DNA of 64,000 nucleotides from Armigeres subalbatus (taxonomy: Eukaryota > Arthropoda > Insecta > Diptera > Culicidae): positions 102,932,988-102,996,987 of the forward strand of contig NC_085140.1 of assembly GCF_024139115.2 (NCBI RefSeq), read 5' to 3'. The position numbers were made by a program, and so were the translations under genes. How positions within the stretch are numbered: position 1 is the first letter of the stretch; every line of letters starts with the position of its first letter. Of this stretch, positions 41,528 through 54,111 are shown in pieces. The notes beneath the pieces are model-generated. The model was given only the letters and a program-made list of their open reading frames with translations, did no database searches and was not told the origin of the DNA.

Positions 41528-43021
41528 GGGTAAGACGGTATAATACACTGGTGGAAATAAGTATAAAGACAAGCTCGGTTTCCATACAAAATGGCCATAT
41601 TGGGAAGTCAATATCTCGATTCTTAGCGATTCGATTGGGCTGATTTTTTGCCAACAAGCCTAAAATGACTTGAATTTTTATTCAATGATAGTTACATTTC
41701 TGCATATATTCTGGTTATACGCGTTTCTGTTGGAAATAATTATAAAGACAGTTCCGTTGTATGGAGCTCCATATAAAAAAGTGGTGTCTTTATAATTATT
41801 TCCAGATTTTGAGGTCAAAAACAACAGAGATGTATACCATTTACTCAAAGATCGAAAGTTCAAGTTAAAAACAGGTGCCTAGTAAAATTTCAGCCAAATC
41901 GAATCGCTACGAATCGAGATATCGATCCTCAATCATGATGAAAATGTATGAAAATCATGCTTGTCTTTATACTTATTTCCGGCGGTATATGCCCCTCTAA
42001 GGCACACAGATAAAAATATGTTGTGATTTTAAATGTATTTTCATGCACATATTTGGAGCATGCAAATAAACGTAACATTCAATCGAACTTACTATTCTTT
42101 TGAATCGAAATAAATTCAAACGGTGCGTGCTTGTAAAATTCAATCAAATTTAATTGAATATCTAATGTTAATTCGTTTGATGGGGTAAGCTGCAATTTTA
42201 CACGACGTTGAATTTTCAAAATTATTTGCTGTGCAACTCTTTGGTAACTTTTTACTTTTCAACGCAATTTATTCAAACTTTATGTTATTCGGTAGTCTAG
42301 GAAGTCGCAAATGCATTGCCCGTGAGTAGTTATTTAAAAATATTACAGATAAAACGTAATAACGCTTTTTGGAATAGTCTTGAAAAAATGGATTTAAAAA
42401 AGTGCCTGGGCAATACGCCCCAACTTAAACAATGACGTTTCATAGCCCATCTTTAGTGTTTTATCAATCCCATAATAAAAAGGTTACAAGTCCTTATGTG
42501 CTTGACATTAAAAAAACCAACATAAGTCCATTTAAGCAGGTTTGAATTACATTTCAATAGTTTCCATATAATTTGGGCGCAACTGCTGCAAGCTCGCCGC
42601 GCTTGTGTCCAGTTGGTAAGGGCATATCGCCCTACCTACCCTGGAGCGTTTTGACCAGTAAAACATTTTTGAAAAACGTCACATTTTTGAAGATGGAAGC
42701 AATTTTATATCATATTAACCACTAAGACAAGTTATTTTGTTCCCCAAATGAGTGTTACAGTGCAAGTTTTGCGGACAGTATGCTGTCGTCGCTCCAGAAT
42801 GTTGAGCAAACAAACATTGAAAGTTACATGAAAACTGTACCTTTTTGTATTTTGCTATTATTTATATTAAGTAATACAAAAATACTTCCATATTCACATA
42901 ATATGATGGTTTTACAAATATTTATAGGTACCAACTGATTTTGGCTGTTAGGTAATTATAGTTTTCTAGAAATCAAAGTGGGGCGTATTGGCCAGGTGGG
43001 GCGCATTATACCGTCTTACCC
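41528..43021. mobile_element. TA-flanked DNA element with nested insertion
   Basis: TA at 41526-41527 and 43022-43023 flank inverted ends GGGTAAGACGGTATAATACA and, inverted, GGGTAAGACGGTATAATGCG. No transposase is visible in the roughly 1.05 kb left when the nested MITE at 41546-41987 is removed. GGGGCGTATTGGCC and CCTGGGCAATACGCCCC motifs recur inside. Confidence 0.8.
41546..41987. mobile_element. Tc1/mariner-like MITE inside another MITE
   Basis: The left end CACTGGTGGAAATAAGTATA and the inverted right end TACCGCCGGAAATAAGTATA both run into AAGACAAGC, flanked by TA. A second, internal pair (TGGAAATAATTATAAAGACA near 41729 and its inverse near 41785-41807) makes a nested palindrome. At 442 bp it has no ORF. 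Confidence 0.85.
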
Positions 43022-46000
43022 TATAGGTCATGCCACAGTTTTTTTTAATAGGGACGAGCTTGGAATTGAGCTCCAGCTTGTAAGCGCTCGTCATTGTCAC
43101 TAACTCGAACTTTATTAGAGACACTTACTCTCGAGACAATTGGAATTGATGGCCACAGAAAATTGCTCAAAATAAATTAAATGGAATAGTAATAGAGTTG
43201 AGATTTAGGATTCATAAATATCTACTACTGAAAAAGAACGAATGGAGACGCATGGTATGTTAAAGCTACTTAAATATGATGGCGATGAAATTGAAAAAAA
43301 TAAATGGTGCGAATGTTTTGATAAATCTATATAAATAAAAATGAATTTAAACTCCCTTCCTGACGATTGAATTCAAGAACGGGTTGACCGATTTGCAAAA
43401 TTTTCTCCCTAATCAATTCGTCTTGGGTCCGTAAGGTTTGTATTATATAAAAAGCTTGTGAATTTGACGGGGGAAGATACAAAGTCGGTGGAATACAACT
43501 TTGGGTCAGTGAGGGTCATTGGTTGAGGAAAAAAACAATAGCACGGGTATAATACGGGCAAAGCTGGGTTTTTTCGCTAGTGTTAGAAAATGATACATGA
43601 AACAAAACTGAGGAACACACGAGATTCCTTTAGCATGTTTCAAGCTTTATCAAAACACTTTTTTTTAATGTTAAGTTTTATATTTATTGAGTGGAAGTTT
43701 CAATCCACATTTTTTGGAACCTTACTGCCTATAATGAAGATGTCCCCGTCACCCAGCTAATTGGCTGAAGGAATCAACAAGTTCCCGTCTGTGTTGCTGC
43801 CGTGTCACGCCACATGATTGATGTTTGAAAATAGACACTCGAAACAGGCATTTTGCGCCAAAAAACGTGCCCCTTTTTTATGCGAGCTTTCCTATTTCAG
43901 TCACGATTGCGCCAAAATTTCCTCCACAGACAATATCCCATTCAACACACCAGCGGCTATATCGTTAACGGCCCCAGGTAATCCTTTCAACGGAAGAGGG
44001 CAGTTGTCGTTTGTCGTGGAAATTGCTCGTAAAATTCATTCTTGACATGAAATTGGACTGACCAGTGGTGCAGGTGTTCTGAACATGTTCCACGTTCTCC
44101 ACGGTGCCAATCTGAAACGGTCCCCTAACATCAAATTCCGGCAAAATAGAAACAGAATGATGGTGCACTCAGATGTACCGACCGAGAACGATTTTGCCAC
44201 TTTTATTTGCGGACATCGCTTACTCGGCACGTAATTGAAAAAGCGAGAAATCTTCCAGTGTCAGGTCATAATTCATATTAATCGCTGTCGTCGTTCGGTG
44301 TGAACTGATTTGCATGACGGTTTTGGCTCATTCGAGAATTTATCATCTTAATCATCGTGCTGGCGAGAGCGATTGGCGAACTTATTTGCGAGTTTAATTT
44401 TAATATTTTGCGTGCAAGTTCAATCGGTAGCAGGTAAACAAAATATTGGCTCAGAATGGAATGCTGGCATTCTTTTTAGTTCTACTTCTAAATAGATAGA
44501 CGTACTCAGACGTCATATACATTTCCGTCTATAGTATCAACAAAAACGTGACAACGAATACAATCTTTCAGGTGAGATTGAAATACACATATCGGTTTCT
44601 AGACCTGTTTGAACGTTCATTTTTAATTATATTCAATCATTCATCAAAGATGTAAATCAGAGTTTTCAATTAACATCAAAATTTGCATTCCATCTGTATC
44701 CATAAATGCTCATATTTTCCATTCTCCCTATTAATCATTCCTAACAGCTCATCCATTTTCCCACTGTCTGGATGTGGTCGATTCGAATAAATTCCTTCAC
44801 TTTCACTCTTTTCCCAACGCCCGGACAGCTACTACCGACACTGCCCACAAAAACACCACAACAAATCGCCAGCCCGGTTCGCAAATTTATTGGTCTTTAA
44901 CGAGCCATTTACAAGTGCGAATTGCAAATTTATTTGAAAACCCTGTAAGGTGCGCATTCCAAACAAATCACCACCAGACCTCTTCAGCAACCGAACCTAA
45001 GAATCCGTTTGAGGTGGGTCTGGGTTCTGGAGCCATGGGAGACCGGTTCCGTGTGTGGGCAGTCGGCTTTCATTGAAATGTGTTGACGAACGAACGTGCG
45101 TGGGAAAAACTGAATGAAAACACCACCACAACAGATGGAAATGGGTCGATCATACCACCTGAGTCATGAATGAGCTCCCTATCCCCGCAAAAGGAAACGC
45201 ACGACGCAGCCCCAATGATCGAGATTTCAAATGACGTTAATTTTGCCTTCTCTGTTTATAAACCCACACGCATTCGCCAATCGGTTTGGAATCCATAGTT
45301 CGGTGTTGGGATTAGTTATGTAAACATTGCCCAGTCGCTATTCGCCGATCCGTTTACGCAATTAAAATGGAGAAAGAAAATATTTACGGTTGCGATTCTA
45401 ATTTAGGTTGACAACTTGCCAAGCACGTCACTTTCCATTCTAACGGCCAGCCATCATCAGTAACACCATCCGAGAGATTTCTTCCTGGTTTCGCGAATGT
45501 TATCGTTATTAAAAGTTAATATTAGCATTAGATTGACGCCTTTCATAACGATCTGTCATCTTTTAAGAGACATTCGGTGCAATTTATAAGAGCAACGGCT
45601 ATTTTGGACCCTCATATGATGCATCAGGCCAACATGAAAGACTTTCATTGTCGACCAATGCTTTCTATCAAGTAACAGGTGAATTGGAGCTGTGATATCC
45701 GATATAGCTTAAGATCTTAAGATCTTCGATATAGATCGATATAGCTCCAAGATCTTTGGGCTTAGAGAAGTTCGTTGGTTAAACGTTGAGTAACTTACTT
45801 AAGGATGAATGACCGCCTGAGTTAATATCCCTCAAAAACAAACCATCATCATCGTTGAGTAACTTAGAATTCCATCGGAACAAATTCTGTTTTACTCTGG
45901 CTGGCTAGGTGGCCACGCTTCCCGGCATCATGGAGTCGGTTTTTGACTAAGAGACTAGGAAATCCATCCAAAGTTTCTATGGATAATGAAACAGATTTCA

Positions 46001-46259
46001 CATGTCACAAATATTTTTGCGGAAGCTTTTATTATGATCGGAGGATTTAGGAGTAATTTTTTAAATGTCATTTTTAAGTTTATTTCGATTTTAATTGGCG
46101 AATCGTACCAAAGCGGGGTGGTTTGAATGTTGAAAAGGCAATATGTTACTGTTTTGAAAGCATCAAAGTATGCTTAACACGAACAACAACAGAGAACTAC
46201 CAAAATACCAATCAAAGCAATCGTGGTACTTTGCTGCCAGTCAAATAGCATGTGTTCCA
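43022..46259. other. Long non-coding stretch, mostly unassigned
   Basis: A scrap of the tRNA-headed SINE (GGGACGAGCTTGGAATTGAG) lies near 43053. Beyond this I see no retroelement gene or array. 43740-45350 has the mixed base composition of single-copy intronic or intergenic DNA; its open frames have no domain. A small self-complementary patch around GATCTTAAGATC at 45711-45728 is the only structure. Confidence 0.4.
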
Positions 46260-46493
46260 GGGATGCCAGACATACAGACATGTCTGTATTTATAAACACA
46301 TTTGGTCTTGCATACAGACATCATACAGATTACAGACATTATACAGACTTTTGATTGAAGTTACAGACTTTCACAGACATTCAATTTTTAAAAACATTGG
46401 GCTGCCAAACAGAATCTTCTTGGGCTATCTGATTAAACTATTTTGGGTTTTCAAACAAAATCGTTATGGGGATTTCGTACTTGGACGAACGGG

Positions 46494-46770
46494 TTTGGTA
46501 GTCAAGAACGGGTTTGGTAGTCAAGAACGGTCTTGGTAGTCATACGGCTACTGCTTCTGCCTTATACGCAGGAGGTCGTGGGTTCAATCCCCCAGGTCCG
46601 TTCCATTCTCCTACTTTGTATCTTTCTCTATATTTCACATGTTCTAGCAATCACTAGAACTGGAAATGGACTTCCATACCGTTTCTATTTCTATACTATA
46701 CCTTCAACATGACTATTCTAGTAGAAACTGCAAGAATGAATTATTGGCAGTGGCTGATTTTCTACTCGCC
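46494..46770 (+). mobile_element. tRNA-headed SINE, second copy
   Basis: The head contains GGCTACTGCTTCTGCCTTAT, ACGCAGGAGGTCGTGGG and the B-box GGGTTCAATCCC. The body shares TTTGTAT, a TTTCAC...GTTCTA block and ACCTTCAACATG with the minus-strand SINE at 16788-17240. Just upstream, GGTTTGGTAGTCAAGAAC is repeated almost three times in 20-bp steps. The 3' end is uncertain. Confidence 0.55.
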
Positions 46771-47429
46771 GCTGTCACATCCAGGCGCTATAGTATATGC
46801 GCAAAACAGCCAGCAAGAGTTAACCGCCAGAAATTTGTATGGCGAAAGTCATCTAACGCGGGTTTTCTCAAAATAAGAAACTTTTCATGCAAAACTATTT
46901 GGTACCGATTATGCAGGAAGGTGTCCGCTACCATGCCTACCAAATATTTTTTTGATGAAAGTGCTTATTTTTGAGAAATCGAGCCTTAGATGCCTTTCGC
47001 CATACTGATTTCAGAAAGTTAACTCCTAGTGTGCCGCTGTAAGCACGCTCAAAGCAGGCGATTCATTGGAAATGAACGAAAAAACTCGTTTCCTACATCC
47101 AATAAGAAATTCTATCAGTTGCTTTCTCCTATCTGTCAGATTAGCAGCTCGTTAACCAAGACGAACTCTCTGCCACTCGAACCTAATCCAAAAATTCCAA
47201 CAAATTCGCAAAACTCGTAGCAAGTGCAGAGGTATATTCGGCTTGCAGTGGGCGAGTGATTGCATCATCATTTCCTCCCCCTTCCCTACATTGACTTGCA
47301 TTCTGACGTGGCAGGCGCCAGTGTACATTGAAGATGAGTGCTATTCCCAAGCAAACATCTGTTGGTTCTCTGTGCAATAACAGCTGATCTGGTCATAAAG
47401 GAGTAGCAACTACGGGCAGTCAATCAAGC

Positions 47430-48450
47430 TAAAGCTCAAAATCGTTATGGGGATTTCGTACGGAATTCTATAAGGTTTCCAAACGGTATCATTTTGGAAT
47501 TCCGAGCGGAGCATTTTAGGCTTCTCAACGGGATCGGTTTGGGTTCCAAACAGAGTCCTTTTAGAATTTCAAACGGAAAGACTCTTTGATTTCTTTCGGA
47601 AACCTAAAAAGATTGCATCGAGAAGTCGAAAATTAATCCATTCTGAAGCCCAAAATATTCCCGTTCAAAAGCACAAAAGAATTCCATTATGGTATGCCCA
47701 AAAGATATCCGTTCGTATGAATTTCCATATAGAATTATGTGAACTTCCGAACGCAATTCTTTTGACTTTACTAACGTAATCCCTTCGATTATTTGAACGA
47801 AATTCTTTTGGGCTTTCGAAAGGAATCATTCTGGGCTTCCCAAAGGAATTCGTTTGGACTCCCAAAAACGGAAATACATACATTTGGAGTTTCGATTTGG
47901 AGCGTTTTGGGCTTCTGAACGGAATCTTTTTCTGCATCTGGACAAGAGACTGTGATAAGAATACTTATAGGATTTCCTACCGAAGCTCCAACAGGATTTT
48001 GTTAGGAAGCGCCAAAGGAATCGATTCGAAAACCCAGAAAAGTTCTTTCCGAAAGCCAAAAAAACCAAAAAATCTCGGTTTGTAAACTGAAAACAGGAAT
48101 TCTATTATGTTTCTGAACGAAATTCTTTTGGGCTTCCAAAACAGAATTCTTTTGGATTTCTGAACGAAATTATTTTGGACTTTACTTTCAAACGGGAATC
48201 ACTTTTGGAATTCCGAGTAGAGCCATCTGGGCTTCTGAATGCATTTTTTTTCTGTTTCTTTGAAAAGGATATCCTTTTGGGATTTTGAAGCCTGAAAAGA
48301 TTCCGTTCGGAAGCCAAAAAGATTTTGTTCAAAGGCTCAAAAAGAGTTCCGTTCGGAAGCCCAAAAAAGTTCGAAAGACCAAAGGTTCTCCGTTTGTAAA
48401 GATGTCCGTTCCGTTCTTTGGGTTTCCAAACGGATTTATTCCTTCTGTGC
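47430..48450. repeat. Degenerate minisatellite, TTTTGGGCTTCC/CGGAAT units
   Basis: Variants of AATTCTTTTGGGCTTCCGAA and AACGGAAT recur dozens of times at irregular 30-45 bp steps, with stretches in both orientations. Frames opened by it (for example 47665-47937, minus) are artefacts of the repeats. Confidence 0.75.
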
Positions 48451-48642
48451 CTCTCCTCCGAACTGAACTCTTTTCAGTAAAAAAATTGCGTAAATATTAT
48501 AAATTTATGCTAATGTAACAACATACATATTGATAAGAACATTATTCAGAGCTTTGTAGTAGAATATCTTCACTTGGCATAAGACAAGATAGTATTATCC
48601 AATTTAATACCATTACTTGATTGTAACTTCAGAGTAACTTCC

Positions 48643-48720
48643 AAAATACGTATTTCGACCTCAACAGCAACCTTACTTGTCTATTGTATCTCGTACTTGA
48701 CTCGACTAAGTCCTACACCA
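48643..48720. repeat. Relative of the palindrome at the window's right end
   Basis: ATACGTATTTCGACCTCAAC, followed by a diverged CTTGTCTATTGTATCTCGTA and CTTGACTCGACT, resembles the left arm of the palindrome at 63918-64000. Only one arm is present. Confidence 0.5.
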
Positions 48721-48867
48721 ACTTTTTGATTATTGGAACCTCGATATTCTAGGTTGTCAAAAGTGCCAGATTTTAAAATAATTTTCTAATTCCTTCATCT
48801 TCTAAACTCCATACAGACAAATACAGACATTTTGCTGAGATTGATACAGACTTGTATCTGGCATCCC

Positions 48868-49561
48868 GTTCAGCCACCACTGACTAGAATGTCAGTTGTC
48901 CCGCAGTTTTCCGCTTGCCCAGCAGCATGATAATCTCCACACTACTTAGCTATATGTAATGGATATTACTTAAAATTTTAGTTTGTGTGCCTTTATTACA
49001 TTGATATTTCAATATTCACAAAATCTCAGTATTAACACTCTCTTCAACAGATAACGTCCGGCATCCGGCATGCGTTGCATTCAATTCACTAGAATCCATT
49101 ATGTGATTTGTGAGTGATTTTTGTGATTTTTCTGATGTGGGATACGGCTTTCGGAAAGACAGGGTAGCGTTCTGCAGATTTAAATTTGAGATCGCAGATT
49201 TAAATTTGAGATTTTGGTATCAATCGATCCACGAGCAATTTTGTCCAACTAATGAAAACAATGAACTAAAGATTGCGAAACGATTGAAAAATAGAATTTT
49301 ATCAAGCACTGTTTAAAATCGGTAAACAAACCAATCCCGTACGTGCATTGCAAGCACAGACATAACTAACCAGCTGGGCTCTAATCCTCAGTTCAGTTAA
49401 AACTTCACGAAAAATGGACACGAAGGCAGCACAGCAACTGTCGCAAGATGACGCCGGTAGCAGCAGACCCAGCGAAAATGAGTAATCGATTGGCTGTCGC
49501 CGAAAGAAGAAACATACGTTCGGTTGCTGCTAGTGAATAGAAAGGCGCATTGTGGAATGTA
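48868..49561. other. Non-coding stretch, part of a diverged repeat
   Basis: No gene is seen. From about 49400, GATGACGCCGGTAGCAGCAG and GGAAAGGCGCATT-like motifs recur, more diverged, after the MITE at 49562 (about 49970-50390), suggesting an old tandem repeat of several hundred bases. Confidence 0.45.
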
Positions 49562-49910
49562 GGGAGTGAGTGCTAGTAATGAACCCCGTACGTATAATGG
49601 ACCCCCTGAACAAAAACCAAAAGTTAACGCTGGATTCAACGATTTCCTCCAAATTTCCATTGGATAAAGTTGCTTCACATATCAGGGTAGTTGTTCCATA
49701 CTATTGTTTTGGCTTGAGATACTAAAATTAAATTATATTAACTAATTTGTAAAAGTAAATACGTTAGAGGGTCCATTACTAGCACACAAAAGGGGGGGGA
49801 AGGGGGTTCATAATAGTCATATATGTCATGAGTCTGACTCTAGCGTGCTCTAGCGAAGCGATTGAAGTAGATTTCCGTCCTTACAGGGTCCATTACTAGC
49901 ACTCACTCCC
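49562..49910. mobile_element. MITE with TA duplication, GGGAGTGAGTGCTAG ends
   Basis: TA at 49560-49561 and 49911-49912 flank inverted ends: GGGAGTGAGTGCTAGTAATG is mirrored exactly as its complement at 49891-49910. Inner motifs ATAATGGACCCCCT and GGGTCCATTACTAGC echo the MITE at 26961-27491, pointing to related families. At 349 bp it is non-coding. Confidence 0.95.
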
Positions 49911-50774
49911 TAAGCCAGTTTTTATTTCAGGACCAGCAATTTTGTGAGAAGAATAGGTTGATTGCAAAAAATGACGTCGGTATCATCCCTGCAATATCAG
50001 TGGCGGTACCGAAAGAAAGTTGCAGTCGGTAGCAGAATTACGAACACCAAAACAGAACAGAAATTTGATCGCATGGATGGCGAATTATCGTTATCGTAGT
50101 AGACGTTGGCGTCAGTAGCAGTCAAGTTAAATTTTCTTCAAAAATTCTGATTTTGATTGAAAAGGCGCATTATTGAAAACAAATCGGAACTTTTCAGAAC
50201 CATAATTTTACTCATGATAAGGTAGAGCCGAGTGCAAATCATAATCGCTTCGCGTCGAAAGAAACAAGCAGAGAGAGAATTTCTTCCCGTCGATAGCGTC
50301 TATCGCGTTTCAGCCGCAAGTCTTGGAGTGGCTAATGTTGGTGTCAGTAGCAGTCAATTTCACTTGGCTGCGTCTGACGCCACTCGTTTGAACAAATTGC
50401 ATCATCTCCCTTCGACGCGCGCTTGTGATTTTGCTACCGGGCTTTCTGCCGTCTCCAAATGATTTTGTTTTTGATGATTTATGAGATGAGTGTATTCATT
50501 CTGCGTGAAGTTAAATGCTTTTTACAATGTTATGGAAATGCTAATATTGTCTTCCAAACTTAGACAAATATTGCCTCCGCTCGCTTTCAAATCCTCTTCT
50601 ATAAAACATTCTTCATGGCTGCCGTATCCTAACGGAACTATCTAATCTAATCCATAGCTTCCCAAAATTATGACTATATATGTTATCAACCAATTGCTGT
50701 ACATTATCATTTTCTTCTAAAAAAAAATTAACGTGGAATGTAAAAAAATATAAAGAAACAATTATTTTTCAAAA
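49911..50774. other. Non-coding stretch with diverged repeats
   Basis: GTAGCAGTCAA(G/T)TT occurs at about 50115 and 50346, and GAAAGAA, CGGTAGCAG and GGCGCATT motifs recur from 49400 on. No ORF with a recognisable domain is present. Confidence 0.4.
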
Positions 50775-51286
50775 TTATTACACATTTTATTACCAGACTA
50801 AGGCCGGAGTGGCCTGTGCAATACCTAAAAGTCTTCTCCATTCGGCTCGGTCCATGGCTGCACTTCGCCAACCACGCAGTCTGCGGAGGGTCAGCGAATC
50901 GTCCTCCAGTTGATCGATCCACCTTGCCCGCTGTGCACCTCGCCTTCTTGTTCCCGTCGGATCGTTGCCGAGAACCATTTTCACCGGATTACTTTTCAAC
51001 ATTCTGGCTACGTGCCCGGCCCACCGCAGTCTTCTGATTTTCGCGGTGTGAACGTTGGTTGGTTCTCCCAACAGCTAATGCAACTCCTGGTTCATTCGTC
51101 TTCTCCACGTACCGTTCGCCATCTGCACCCCATCATAGATGATACGCAGCACTTTCCTTTCGAAAACTCCCAGTGCGCGTTGGTCCTCCACGGACATCGT
51201 TCTGGTCTCGTGCCCGTAGAGAACTACCGGTCTAATAAGCGTTTTGTAGATAGTCAGTTTGGTACGGCGGCGAAAGTCAGGGCTGA
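50775..51286 (-). pseudogene. RTE-type retrotransposon, 3' fragment (family A)
   Basis: The C-terminal part of ORF2 reads RRRTKLTIYKTLIRPVVLYG, HETRTMSVEDQRALGVFERK, VQMANGTWRRRMNQELHQLL, then, after a frameshift near 51070, RRLRWAGHVARMLKSNPVKM and ARWIDQLEDDSLTLRRLRGW to a stop at about 50790. The 3' end is CCTTAGTCTGGTAATAAAAT. This gives the best view of the family-A tail. It is 5' truncated at about 51286, where decayed Jockey sequence begins. Confidence 0.85.
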
Positions 51287-53745
51287 GCTCGCAGGTGCAA
51301 ACAACTAACCCTAAATTTATCTTTACATTCACCAAAGCGTTCATGTAAGGTTTTTATCTCGGTCAGACGGTGGACCTCAGATATTCTTGTTCTGGGTGGG
51401 GTGTTCATAATCATCCACAAGAATTTGTTATGGACCCGTTGAAGTTTAAGGTAATGGATTTTAGCATAACTCTCCTATACCGGCATCATGCTGTATTCGA
51501 TCACAGACAAACGGGGAGGCTTGCAAGTCAAGAGCAAGTTTATTTTTCAAGGACAATGGCGACCGACGACGGTTCATCAAAGGGTACAGTAGTTTCAACA
51601 ACTCAAATAAGCTTGCTGTCAAGTGTCAAGCCAAGGTAGTCGGCCTCATTGGCCCATTCCACAGTCGAGCCATAACATTTACAATCCCAAGACGGAACAT
51701 GTTTGTGGGACTTTGAGTAGGGGAAAATTATGACCTGGGACTTCGCCGCATTGATATAGATATTCACGCTGGTGAGGTACTCTGTCAGGGCATCCAGGCC
51801 TCGTTGGAGTTTTGCCACTAGAACTATGATCACTCTACCTTGGTAGACGATGAAGGTGTCATCTGCGAACAGAGACAGAACGCCGCCTTCTGGACATTTT
51901 GGGATGCCGGCGGTGAACAGATTGAAAAGCCAAAGCCAAAAGTCCAAGGATACTGCCTTGGGGACGCCTGCAACGATGTCGTGTGCAATGGAACTCGCTC
52001 CGCTGATTGAGACCCGGAATGTCCTTGCAGACAGATGGCAGCTAGGACAATTGTAGCGATGTAGTTTGTACACCAGGTCATCATGTCATACATTGTTGAA
52101 TGCCGTCTCTACATCGAGTAAGGCCATGGCGGATGTTTTTAAGACAAACTTGTTCCGTCTGAGGACATTGGTAACTCGGGTTAGTTGGTGTATGATTGAT
52201 CGACCGCGTGGGGAACCAAACTATTCCTCAAGCAAGATGTTGTGGTGTTCGGCAGACTCAAGTAATTGGCTGAGAATCGCATTTTCAAACAGTTCGGATC
52301 CCTTTGAGGGAAGGCTGTTGGGGTGATAACTTTTCGGAGAGGAAGGATCCTTCTAAGGCTTCCGGATCGGGATGACTTAAGCTGACTTCCAGGACAACGG
52401 GAAATAGCTGACACGGAGACAATGATAATAACAGCGAAAGGTGCTCGAAGAACGGAGCATTCATATGTTTGATTTCGGGATTCAGTATGCTGTCGAAGCG
52501 TGGGGCCTTCATGTTTTTCGATGATTTGATATAGGCCATCAACCAGCTGAGATCTCCAACTCCTCCGAGAAGCCGTTGGGAATGAGAGACGGATGTTGTT
52601 AGCATGCTCGTTAACAGCTGCTTCGTGTGTATTGACGATGTTCCGTCCGAAATGGTGAGCTGACAAAGAGGCGACCTATTTCGGCGACCTTCACTGCAGG
52701 AGTTATCAAGCGATCGTTCGAGCCATTGTTGTCTAATGGGATCGAATGTGGAATGGACCAAGAATTGGATTTTAGAATTTTGGTCAATTTTCAAAACAAC
52801 TGCGAGTGACATTTCGTAAACGGGTCAAATCTTTGGTGAGTGTATCAATGCAATGGTTAGGGTGTTGCTTACCTGACGAGCTGCTGGTACATGCTGTCCC
52901 CGACCACCGAAATTGCCTGTTTGATAGAGCGCAGCTGCAAGTCTATGTGCTCCGTAGTTTCGAGAGGCACCTCGTATCTGATGTTGGAATCAACGACCTG
53001 CTGGAACCGTTCCCGGTTTGCTCGGTGGTAATTTTGCCGGGACTGCTAATACCGATTGACCAAGGAGCCCACTTCCGCCACCACCGTGTAGTGATCCGAT
53101 CCGAGCTCCTGGTAGACCACCGGCTGCGAAAAGTGATCGTGTATATTTATGATGAACAGGTCGATTGTAGCATGCACTCCGTACCGACTCAACCGAGTGG
53201 GAGAATCCGGACTCAGGATTGTGTAGTGGCCTTCCTCTATACCGTTGCTTCAGATGGTGCCGTATCGATAGCCGCGACTGTTGTCCTAGACTTGATGTTT
53301 GGTATTTAGGTCGCCAGCAATGATGTACTGACCTTGCCTCCGAGATAGCTTGACGATGTCCCTCCGCAGGGTGGCCGATGGTCCGTCACCGGCTTTGGCT
53401 TGAGTTGGGCAGTACGCCGCAATGAGCGTGATTGTGCCGACAGAAGTTCTAGCGTTCGAGTTGACCATGGCCCACACTAGCAACCATTTTCAATTATGAA
53501 CAAGAGTGAAGACCTGCTCGAAACGGGTTTTTACATCCGCGCAGCCAAGTGGCGAGCTGCGAGAAGATTGGCTCCAGCTGCTCCGGGGTGTAGAGCGGAG
53601 CAGATTCTTCCGGTGGGACCTTTTTGTTCTCCGGCTGCCTTTTCCTTCATGCCGTAGAGTTCTCGCAACAAAGCTTTAAGCGGTTTCGTGCCGGGGTGGT
53701 CATGAGTGTAGTACTCATACTTAAAGACCTCGAGGAACTCCACGA
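51287..53745 (-). pseudogene. Jockey-type LINE, heavily decayed
   Basis: From the right (5' side), 53743-53531 has EYYTHDHPGTKPLKALLREL, which fits the conserved region before the zinc knuckles of Jockey-type ORF1. 53483-53286 is endonuclease, TITLIAAYCPTQAKAGDG and YIIAGDLNTKH; its end at about 53200-53030 includes YGVHATIDLFI and ELGSDHYTVVAE. The reverse transcriptase part at 52073-51603 has LSLFADDTFIVYQ (catalytic FADD) and NEADYLGLTLDSKL. Many stops and frameshifts separate the pieces, and about 52100-52800 is barely recognisable. An N-terminal ORF1 piece may extend to about 54110. It is an old, dead copy. Confidence 0.75.
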
Positions 53746-54111
53746 TGGATTGATAAGTGATGGTCCTTGTTTGCCGGCATCACTTTCACGCCCTCGCTGC
53801 AGAGCTGAAAAGTATATTTCAGCCCCTTAGCGATCAGTTGGCGAATCTAAAAAATCTAAAAAATCTACAAAAACCGGCGGGCACTTCTCCTCCTGCGGCA
53901 GCTACGATTACAGCTTCTTACGTATCTTCGGAGGATTGCCGGCATCTTCGATTGGCAACGACGAATATACGTTGTTCTACAAAAGCTGCTTGGAGGGGGT
54001 TACCCGCGCCACCAAGAGCAGTGCGCTTAGGCACATTTCCCGCGTCTGAATCGGCCACCGAGTCTCCCATGACGGGTACGGGAGGAAATTACGCCAACGC
54101 GACGAAGCGAG

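Larger units (their letters stand above)
46260..48867. mobile_element. 2.6-kb element with GGGATGCCAGA inverted ends
   Basis: The left end GGGATGCCAGACATACAGAC and the inverted right end GGGATGCCAGATACAAGTCT are followed on each side by several ACAGAC repeats. No transposase ORF is seen. Inside lie a tRNA-headed SINE (from about 46494) and a degenerate minisatellite (47430-48450). A clean target duplication is not visible; GTTC occurs on both flanks. Confidence 0.6.
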
